A stretch of DNA of 64,000 bases, from assembly GCA_019925105.1 (NCBI GenBank), contig JAHGAU010000026.1, positions 124,001 through 188,000 of the forward strand, written 5' to 3'. The position numbers were made by a program, and so were the translations under genes. The notes below the pieces were generated by a model that saw only the letters and a list, made by a program, of their open reading frames with translations, was not told the origin of the DNA and did not search any database. Below are positions 55,894 to 64,000 of the stretch, piece by piece. Numbering within the stretch: the first letter of the stretch is position 1; the number at the start of each line of letters is the position of its first letter. The DNA is from Niebla homalea. Its lineage: Eukaryota; Ascomycota; Lecanoromycetes; Lecanorales; Ramalinaceae.

Positions 55894-57741
55894 TCACCTC
55901 TCGGACTTATCCCCCAAATCCTCTTCATCATCTGACCCCAGCCTGTACAGACTACCTTCACTTCTCTTCCGACTCCGATCCAGGCTGCCATCATCATGTC
56001 TCCTCTCAAAGTCCTTCACCATACTCTCCCCTTCTCCACTCTCCCCCCGCTTGAGTGGCGCCCGCACCGCTCTCGCCTCTGCATCATCCTCCCCGCTAAT
56101 CCTCCCATCTAAATGACCATTCGGCTTGACAAACAAGCCACTACCGACTTCACTCGTCTCCCCATCGTGAACTTTATGTACGAACCAGCCCGGATGCGCC
56201 GCGAACCACCGATCAATCTGCTCGAGACTCTTCCCAGCCGTTTCCACAATGAAGAAGTAAATTAGCGGCACAAAACTGGCATTGAACACTGCATACACCA
56301 AGTACAGTCCCCAATGCAGGTAATGGATCCCCGGTGGCGTCGTCTGCACCACGAAATAATTGAACAGCCAATCACACGCCGTCGCGAGCGCGGCACCCTT
56401 CGTCCGCATGGACAAGGAATTCACTTCTGCAGGGTACAGCCAGGGCGTAGCGACCCAGCCGAACCCAAAGGCCAAGAAGTACAAGGAAATGAAGATGGTG
56501 GCGACGATACCTGGGATGTGTGCGCCGCCAGCGCCAGGCTCATGCCCGATCTCTGTGGAGATGGCGATGCCGAGGAAGGCGATGGATTGGGCGGCGGCCA
56601 TGGACATCAGCAAGGGGCGACGGCCGAGGCGCTCAATGAAGAAGAGGGAGGCCGCTGTGGCGAACATGTAGGCGATGGCGATCCCCGTGGCGAGCAGGCG
56701 GGAGGAGAGTTGGGTGAGGCCGACTGATTTGACGAGGACAAGAGGGAGATAGTAGCAGAGCACGTTGATACCGGTAAGCTGTTGACACACCTGGAGTCCC
56801 ATTCCAAGAATCATCCTCCTCGTAGCCTGCCCACCCTTGAAAATCTTCCCCCACGACACCTGCACGGCCATCTCCTGCCTCACACTCTCCCTGATCTCCT
56901 TGAATTCGACATCGATATCCACATCCTCCTCACTCAACACCTCCAACTCCCTCTTGGCCTCCTCATCCCGGCCCCGCGCAAGCAACCACCGTGGACTCTC
57001 GGGCAAGATCGGCACCAGCCCCAAAATAACCACAATGAAGATCAACTGGATCCCCAACGGGAACCGCCACTGCGCCTCTGTGACGATCCCCGAGAACGCC
57101 AGGGTGATCATGTTACTAACCACAAACCCCATCACATTCACCACCATCTCCTTCACCACCGCCTTCCCCTTGGCACTCTGGTGGCTCGTCTCCACATGCC
57201 ACACGGGCGCCGTGGCCGTGTTACCCCCATTCCCGATCCCCGCCACGAAGCGGCCCCAGAGGAGATGCTGCATGTTCTGTGCGCCGGTCTGCACCAAGAT
57301 ACCTGACGCCATGATGACGGTGAAGATGATCAACATGCGTTTCCGGCCCAGCCACTCGCCCACAAACAGCGTCAGCACCGCCCCCGCGAAACAGCCGAGA
57401 TCGTAGACCGAGGTGACGAATCCCACGAGACCCGGGGACGGGTCGTGGAAGTAGCGGATGAACTCGTCGCCGACGATGATGCCACCGAAGACGCCCTGTT
57501 CGTAGCCGAAGAGACACATCACGGTGCCTGCAGCGACCGAAATGGCCGTGTGGGTGCGCGCGGTGTCCCATGCCGGGGAGAGGAAGAATGTCCGGCCGGC
57601 GAGGGAGATGCGCGAACGGGTGGATGGGCGGCGAGAGTGGTGATATTGGTTGGAGCGTGGGGATTTGGACGATGGTTCCAAGGCATCGAAAGTATTGGTT
57701 CGGGTGATTTCCGTGGAGTCGGTGAGACGTTGGTAGGACAT
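55894..57741 (-). CDS. MFS sugar transporter (major facilitator, 12 TM)
   Basis: An intronless frame encodes 615 residues. About 65 polar residues precede the first helix. Sugar-porter signatures are present: FVGEWLGRKRM after TM2-3, LLWGRFVAGIGNGGNTA, LPESPRWLLARGR before the central loop, LQVCQQLTGINVLCYYLP, IERLGRRPLL, and LYPAEVNSLSMRTKGAALAT with a CDWLFNYFVVQ helix. These define the sugar transporter family of fungal plasma membranes, moving hexoses or related polyols by proton symport or facilitated diffusion. The last 110 residues form a long acidic, Ser-rich cytoplasmic tail (ending DDEEDLGDKSER), longer than in most family members and suited to phosphorylation or ubiquitin-dependent turnover. 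Substrate cannot be read from the sequence. Confidence 0.93.
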   Translation of the reverse strand: MSYQRLTDSTEITRTNTFDALEPSSKSPRSNQYHHSRRPSTRSRISLAGRTFFLSPAWDTARTHTAISVAAGTVMCLFGYEQGVFGGIIVGDEFIRYFHDPSPGLVGFVTSVYDLGCFAGAVLTLFVGEWLGRKRMLIIFTVIMASGILVQTGAQNMQHLLWGRFVAGIGNGGNTATAPVWHVETSHQSAKGKAVVKEMVVNVMGFVVSNMITLAFSGIVTEAQWRFPLGIQLIFIVVILGLVPILPESPRWLLARGRDEEAKRELEVLSEEDVDIDVEFKEIRESVRQEMAVQVSWGKIFKGGQATRRMILGMGLQVCQQLTGINVLCYYLPLVLVKSVGLTQLSSRLLATGIAIAYMFATAASLFFIERLGRRPLLMSMAAAQSIAFLGIAISTEIGHEPGAGGAHIPGIVATIFISLYFLAFGFGWVATPWLYPAEVNSLSMRTKGAALATACDWLFNYFVVQTTPPGIHYLHWGLYLVYAVFNASFVPLIYFFIVETAGKSLEQIDRWFAAHPGWFVHKVHDGETSEVGSGLFVKPNGHLDGRISGEDDAEARAVRAPLKRGESGEGESMVKDFERRHDDGSLDRSRKRSEGSLYRLGSDDEEDLGDKSER

Positions 57742-58487
57742 GTTGGGGGCAGTTGGGTGCTATCGAAGCTGAGCTTCTGAAGCAATTGGTAAGGGCGAGA
57801 TGAAGGGTGACGGCGATATGAATGTTAGAGACGCTAGCATGACTTGCCGTTCTTAACTAGGTGAGCTGACAAGGCTGAATATGCGCCTTCCCCTATCTTA
57901 CAAACACGCTGGGGATTACTATTTAGTGACAAAGGTGATACTGCTCATCTACAGAGATCAGAAAAGAAAGAGAGTGACGCTTGAGTAATGAGGTTTCATT
58001 CAGTCTGTTGTCATGTCACAAGCCATAAATTGTACAAAGCGGAGCAGCACGGAAGAAGGAGAAAAGGTTGAAATGAAAAAGTTGAAAGATTGGGTCTTTT
58101 GGATTCCCGCCGTAAGAGATCGGGTTGGACGCTAATGCAGCCCTGCGGGACATTTGATAAAGGAGCTTTGGCGTGATCGGCTACGGTGGGCGAGTATATC
58201 CAGATCCGCATTATGCTGTAACGTGCCGAGTCCAAATGTTTGATGCCATAGAAGGAAGATGCTGATTTTGAACCTCGACACTCCGGATCAAAACGCTCGT
58301 TCTTTTTGCGTATATTGGGCAACCGACTGTCGAACTATATTCAATGCAATACAAATCGTTCTAGGTGGGTATCTCAACACGAAAAGCGCAGGGCCATCCC
58401 TACGGAAGAGCATTCCATTTCCAACCAAATCCAGAACCCCCCCAGGTCCCCACCCAAAGATTCTCGTGTCCCAAGCTGGCGATATAC
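57742..58487. other. Intergenic region between transporter and VARP-like gene
   Basis: It should contain the sugar transporter promoter and the 3' end of the minus-strand VARP-like gene. The frames at 58,011-58,594 show no domain. A strong donor-like GTGAGT overlaps the stop codon of the VARP-like gene at its right end. Confidence 0.45.
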
Positions 58488-61400
58488 TCACTGATTATTG
58501 CTGCTGCTTTCTTCGCGCTTGGCGACCTGTATTTGACGCAGAGCCCGCCTCATGCCCTGCAAGCGATCCTTCTCTCTCACCACCATCCCCTTAGCATAAG
58601 CACGAATCGCCCTCCGTCCCATGGCTGCGTGCAACTCCCACCACCCAGCTAATTCAGCCGCGACCGTCTGCTGCGTGTAAGCCAACTCGCACCCCACCTC
58701 TTCGAGCTCCCTCCGGCTTTGAGTCGCCTTCTCGGCTGCTTCCGCGTGCACGGCTTTCCTTGTATCGTCCAGCAGGCCTAGCGGCCAGCGATCGGAGCGC
58801 CGTAGCGAGGAGTTGTGGCGGTCGATAGTTTTCTGAATGGACACGACGTTGGCAATCAGGGCGTGAGGACGGGCGAGGGTAGAGAGCATGGCGAGAGTGG
58901 TGGTCGCGATGGAGAGCATGGATTGCAGAAACGCTTTGTGGGGATCGGAAGCGTACGGCTGCAAACCAGATGCGTATCGCTGGATGGCATTGAAGTAGGA
59001 GCTAGGTAGAAAGGGCAGAGTCGACAGAGCTTTTGCAACGAGCGAGGCGGAGAGCGCTTGATCTAGAAGAGACGATGACATCAGTACGAAAAGCGGCCAA
59101 GCTGGACATAAGCAAGATGAGCTTACTTGACAGGCCAATTCGGAAGCTATTCGTCCTTCGAGCGACGCTCTTGGTAGAATGATGAACGCCTCTTATTGAC
59201 TCACGCGCATGATCCGCAAAGGAGGATACGTCCTGCACATCTTCAACCGGCTGATACTCATCACGAATATTTTCAGACCGAAGCTCCGCCTTCTGGCGGC
59301 TCCGCTCTGCCATCATGTCAGGCTGAATCTCTGGAAACAGGATGAATTCCCAAAGTAACTCATGCGTCGAAAATGTTGAATGTGCCAGCATGATGCGCAG
59401 GAATTCATCAAGCCGAACCTGTATGTCTCTCAACACAGCCCGAGCCGGCCTCGACGGAATCTGGAACGGGGAGCGGAAATTGAATATGGAGGGCAGCCAA
59501 GATGCAGGATGCTCCGATGCCAACCACCTTGCTAGGTTCTCAAAATCCGAGAGGGAGCGCCTGCAGGTGGTCACACCGATCATGCCGTCTGGGTTCCTAG
59601 TGGCGGACTTGATGATCATTCGCACGGACCCGTCTTCGACGAAGAATGATCTGACAACAGCGGTGACAAGGCCGTCAGGCGCAGGGATGTTGGAGACCAG
59701 TACCATGTCATCGATACGATTACGGATTTCATCGTCCTTGGCGAGCTCTACTGCTGTCATTCCTCTAGCCTCCCTGGCGCGCGCGTCAACCCTTGGATCG
59801 CCGAAGAAGGCCCTAACCATATCTAAGCGGCCGAACTTGCTGCCTACCATCAATGGAGTGAAGCGCCTGTCATTGGCCGCGTTGGGGTCGGCGTCACACG
59901 TCCGCAGTAGGCGTACGGCGAGGCTGGGATGATTCACGACGTGCAATAGCGTATTGCCCTTAAAGTCGGTGTGGTCGTCAAGGTGAAGGGGTTGACCATC
60001 TCCTTGGTAGATTTTGGCCCAGCTCAATGCTGCATCTACCATTTCGACGTAGTCGGGATGATCGTAAGACCTACATAGCGCTAATAGTGGAGTCTGGCCG
60101 ATCTTGTCTTTCTGCGTCCAGGGGATGAGGGCACCAATTTCTGGAAGTAGCCATGGAGCATTGAAAACATAGTGGGTGGCTGTTCGGCCTCGTGAGTCTG
60201 CGTGGCAGAGGTATCGCCGAATCTCGGTGTCGTCTGAAGCCTCAAAAACCCGGTCCAACAAAAGCTGAACCATCTCTTGAGGATCAGTCTGGATGGCAGC
60301 GCTCAATAGCGTCGTCCCTTCTTTGTTGCTATCTTGGAGGATCATCTTCAAAGGATAGAGGTCTTCTAAAGTGAGCAAATATTCTAAAGCAGCACGCTGC
60401 CGAGCTTCTACTGCCATCATTGCCACGGAGCTGCCGTCACCGTTCTGTGTTTGGGCAAGAGTCTCGATGGACGTGTCGCCTTCAATAGTGCTCATGGTGG
60501 AATCCAGGGTAGTCGTCCGAGATATGAAGGAATACTCTGACGCATTGGAGATGCTCTGCAAATCTATTGACACTCTTTTGCCTTTCTTCTTCTCTGCCAC
60601 TGCTTCAAAAGGGAAGACATGCGCTAGAGTTGAGCCTTCTGAGACATATCCATCTTCGATAGGGGTTTGCGCCCCACTGCTTGTGCTTATCCAGGAATGA
60701 TGCTTAGTGTACTGATTTGAAGTGCGTGGCCTCACCACCTCATTCAATGCTTTGCCACCATTGTCCTCATCATTTTGTATGGTTGAACTGGCGATAGGAT
60801 CTTCGATAGCCTCGAACGCTTCGAATATCGATTTCATGGTCTCGACATCTCCGCTTTTAGTAGCCTGCCATAGGCGCTTGTTTCTCTGGCTGGCCTGCCT
60901 CAATCCTGCTGAATCGGTAGACAGATATGATATCACAGCCTCCAAGGTACTTAGAGCATATCCTATTTCGCCTGTCTCTACATCTTCGATGAAGATGAAG
61001 TTGCGCATGTAAGATAGACGAGCGTACAGATGTCGAACTTGTGAACGTATCACCACCACGAGCAGCAAGGAGACCAAGGTATCCGCATTCATAGTCTGCA
61101 ACGGGGACTTTTGCAGTTCTTCATTCCCTACATTGTTAAATTCCGTAGGTGCCTTCTCCATGCGACTCTGCTGACCCGTGACCAACTTCTGGGTGGTAAG
61201 TAAGATCTCCACCATCTGCTGCGGACTGCCCGCGACACCCAATTTACGAAATTCTTCGGCCGCCTTCGTGATATTATCCACAAGACGATCTTTTCCACGC
61301 CGTCCATCTTCGATTGTGATTCCGACCTGAGCCACGTCGATGTTTTGCATGCCGTGAACTTTGGATTCCAGCTCATAGTCTTCGACTTTTTTGCTATTGC

Positions 61401-62445
61401 AGAGGCGTGGGAACAGGAAGGAATCGTGCAATTGCTCTGCCACATACCTCTCGATCAGCCTCTCTACATCAGGACCCGTCAAATCTGTCGTCGCGCCAAG
61501 GAAAGATAATTGATGCTTGTCCACTTTCTGAAAGAGATCGATGGCAGACGTGACGGCAGACTCCAACGTTTGCCTCATGTGATCCTCCTCTTCATTGACA
61601 CGAAAGCTTGCCATGGAAGCTGGCGACTTTGGATGGCCGTTTGAGTACTTCCTAGATATTGAGCCATTGCTCTCGAGGTTTGTAGAGCTAGATGACGTTT
61701 GAGAAGCGATTGAGGAGCGAGGAGACTGTACAGAAGGTACCCATTCGTTCATGTCTTTGTTGAACTGTTTCAAGACATTTTCAAGACCACCCTGCATTTG
61801 CCGAGCGATCATGGGGAAATGGTTGAGGAGATCATTGAACGATTTCACATCTCTCTTGTCTGGCTTCTGAGCGGAAGACTTTCCAGCCTCGTTCCCCACA
61901 TCTTCACGATCCTTCAAGCTGCTCAGGGCATTTGCGATAGTGGCAGGCGTAATCTCGATGGGCTCGTAAGAACCAAGCAGAGGACGTGAAATATAGTAGA
62001 CAAGCCATTGTGGCGCGTCAAGGCTGTCAGGGTAGTAGAGCTGATCTGACAATAGCTGTGCTTGATTGAGGTTCCTGAAGCCTGAACAAGTGAGCAAGAG
62101 CCATCAGCAGAATATGTGGTCTCGCGAACCTTTGTTGCTGTATACAAATGACTCCTTCACAACCACAGTCCGCCCATTGATCGTATTCAACTGCTTGGCT
62201 TTGCCCCTGCTGTCCCTCACATTGGTCTCACCGCCCTGATCGGGACCTGACATACGTAAGACGTGGCTTGCTAGGAAATCCTCGGACGAGGTGATTTCGG
62301 CATATGTAGATCCAGCTTCCCGGTCTCTGCCAGTCAGAAGGCATTCTGTCGTTGGTACGAGAAGGATGTGATTGGTGACAGGGTTGCATTGTGTCACGAG
62401 ACTGCTCTTGAAAAAGGCCCGCAGGAATGGGTTGATTGAGTGCAT
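58488..62445 (-). CDS. VARP/Vrl1-like protein: VPS9 domain, ankyrin repeats, PX-like domain, helical tail
   Basis: Exons are 62445-62130, 62081-59127 and 59062-58488, with introns of 48 and 64 nt. All joins are in frame and give 1,281 residues. After an N-terminal NHILLVPTTECLL region, a VPS9 domain spans about 270-490, with MNADTLVSLLLVVVIRSQVR and LYARLSYMRNF as its core. Ankyrin-type repeats follow at about 650-880 (GRTATHYVFNAPWLLPEI, GNTLLHVVNHPSLAVRLL, RFTPLMVGSKFGRLDMVRAF). A PX-like segment lies near 900-1020 (RSLSDFENLARWLASEHP), then a long helical tail rich in Ala, Arg and Glu. This order matches yeast Vrl1, a VPS9-bearing sorting nexin with a BAR-like tail in the VINE endosomal coat, and partly human VARP (ANKRD27). 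VPS9 domains activate Rab5-type GTPases. The stop codon overlaps a GTGAGT donor, so a further 3' exon is possible. Confidence 0.85.
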
Positions 62446-62925
62446 ACAGACGACATCGAGTCAGGCTGTCTGTTCTCGAAAGGGAAGACACGTTCAGCTG
62501 ATTGAAGGTCTTGCAGCTTGAGGGCTGTTATTAGCCTGATACCGACCCATATCTCGCAACGACATTAATTATTGGAGTAACAGGATCCTGGTCTCGCCAT
62601 CATTCTAGGTAAAAGAGGGAACGACCGGTCTAGACCCAGAAAGAAAGTGACAAGTGGTTGCCTTTGGCTTCAGTGAAGCTCTCAGATACCGAGCTCGGCT
62701 TCGCAAATATGTTTAACCGAGATCTTCTTACTCGTCCGCAATCAGATGCAAACTACTGCCTGGAGACATGGAACATTACGACATCCATGTACGTCGACAT
62801 TGATCTCTTCCGAGATCGTGACAGTCGTCAGTAACCCTCTAGATGAATGCCCAATATGATGTAATGCTCCGGGTTTCAATGGAGTGCCTACAAAGCTTGA
62901 TCTCTCCAATATCAAATCATCTAAC
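62446..62925. promoter_or_regulatory. Divergent promoter of the VARP-like gene and MON2
   Basis: 480 bp separate the start codons of two opposite genes whose products both work in endosome/Golgi traffic. I see no clear TATA box and cannot assign factor sites by eye. It could coordinate the pair, but separate core promoters are equally possible. Confidence 0.45.
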
Positions 62926-64000
62926 ATGACCGCCCAATTACTGTCATCAGAGCTTACAACTCTGCTGCAAGATTCGAGGAGAAAGAACCCTGAGCTTCGT
63001 GCGGTATGATCTCCATCATACGAGACATGAGAGGATTCTGATTTCGACCGTTCCAGGCCACCGAGAAATCTTTGTCCGATCTAAATGCTCTTCCCAGAAC
63101 GTCGGAGGCGCAGATCGTGGCAGGTTTGTCCTTCCGAATCTTACTGTACGAGTGCTTTCCTAACTTTCCAAGAGATTTGAAAAGTCGTCCACTCTTCGTC
63201 AAGCCATTCTTGCTCGCATGTAGCACGCGCAATCCTAAATTCTCTGGAAATGCGGTTGCCTGTCTGCAGAGGTTGATCGTTGCGAATGCGTTGCCAACGG
63301 ACACTCTGAGCGATGTCTTGAACGCTCTACGTGACTGTTCGAGTCTAGGTCTCGACATTCAACTCAAAGTGCTCCAAGCCTTGCCGTCACTGCTGCAGAA
63401 CTACTCAAATTCTCTAACAGGCCAACTGCTTACGGCCGCATTCCAAGTATGCTTTCTCCTCTATGGCAGCCAGACCGCTGTCGTCACAAACCTTGCTGCT
63501 GCTGCTCTTCAGCAATTGACCAATACTACGTATGAAAAAGCGGCCAGTGATCAGGCAATTGATCCTCAAGATGCGCCTGTGTCTGAAGTATCTCTTGGCA
63601 ATAGCACGTTATTAATCCGAGGTTCAAGACTTGATGCATACAGAGTCTTCGATGATGTGTGTTTGCTTACCGAAGGACATAAGCCAAAGTACATTCAAGG
63701 TGCAACGCTCGCACAGAATTTTGGGCTTGAATTGATTGAATCTATCATGGCGAGCCATGCGGCAAGCCTTTTGGACAGACCTGAACAGCTCCACACCTTG
63801 CAAATAAGACTCATGCCCCTTCTCACAAGGCTTCTATCGGAAAAAAGCTCTTTCTCCACTACAGTACGTACGATCAGGGTATCCAAGCTCGTGCTTGTCA
63901 ATTTCCTGGGTGAATTAGACAGTCAGTGTGAAACCCTCCTGAGCTTGCTCAATCATCTGCTTGATCAGGATGGTGCCCCTGCGTGGAAACGCGCGATGTG
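62926..64000 (+). CDS. MON2: MON2 homologue, N-terminal part (runs off the window)
   Basis: Exons are 62926-63003, 63057-63123 and 63175 to the right edge, with introns of 53 and 51 nt, giving about 323 visible residues. The start MTAQLLSSELTTLLQDSRRK, then AATEKSLSDLNALPRTSEAQ and, across junction 2, DLKSRPLFVKPFLLACSTRN, matches the conserved N-terminal DCB region of MON2/Dopey-partner proteins. Further landmarks are LQALPSLLQNYSNSLTGQLL and a later RSEK-type helix pair. MON2 is a large peripheral Golgi/endosome protein related to the large Arf-GEFs but lacking a Sec7 domain. With Dop1 it controls membrane recycling from endosomes. The stop lies outside the window. Confidence 0.9.

Overview
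This is nuclear DNA from a filamentous ascomycete (Pezizomycotina, possibly a dothideomycete). The evidence is short introns (about 48-130 nt, GT..AG with CTAAY or CTGAY branch sites), dense monocistronic genes on both strands, and a 15 kb AT-rich block whose transposon copies differ mainly by C-to-T and G-to-A changes, as expected from repeat-induced point mutation (RIP). All names come from recognising motifs by eye; no search was run.

Layout. 1-4.1 kb is gene-poor and holds the decayed start of a tyrosinase-like gene. 4.5-6.1 kb encodes a GPI-anchored repeat protein, followed by a TA-flanked inverted-repeat transposon (6347-6865). 7.1-11.7 kb carries a FAM192A/Fyv6 spliceosome-associated protein, a large orphan with an HELAH motif, and mitochondrial stomatin-like protein 2. 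11.9-27.2 kb is a three-layer nested transposon: an inverted-repeat element with hAT-like 8-bp flanking duplications, split by a minus-strand Gypsy retrotransposon, itself split by a plus-strand chromodomain Gypsy. The nest separates the divergent promoters of stomatin-like protein 2 and a WBP4-like splicing factor, which would otherwise be about 0.36 kb apart.

27.4-35.8 kb is a compact housekeeping block: WBP4-like factor, enoyl-reductase-like MDR protein, Obg-like ATPase OLA1/YchF, a DeSI-type PPPDE peptidase with two apparent single-base losses, mitochondrial ribosomal protein uS11m, and Tim44. The last two are head to head. 36.6-46.9 kb is secretory and fast-evolving: three tandem paralogues of a four-cysteine secreted protein family, then a 1,482-residue mucin-like secreted protein with a chitinase-tail-like segment. 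46.9-55.9 kb is sparse, with one uncharacterised CxxC protein and a methyltransferase. 55.9-64 kb carries an MFS sugar transporter, a VARP/Vrl1-like VPS9-ankyrin-PX protein and, divergent from it, the start of MON2. The last pair both act in endosome/Golgi traffic.

The most novel-looking items are the secreted four-cysteine family (36,654-41,406) and the triple-nested element with its uneven RIP damage.
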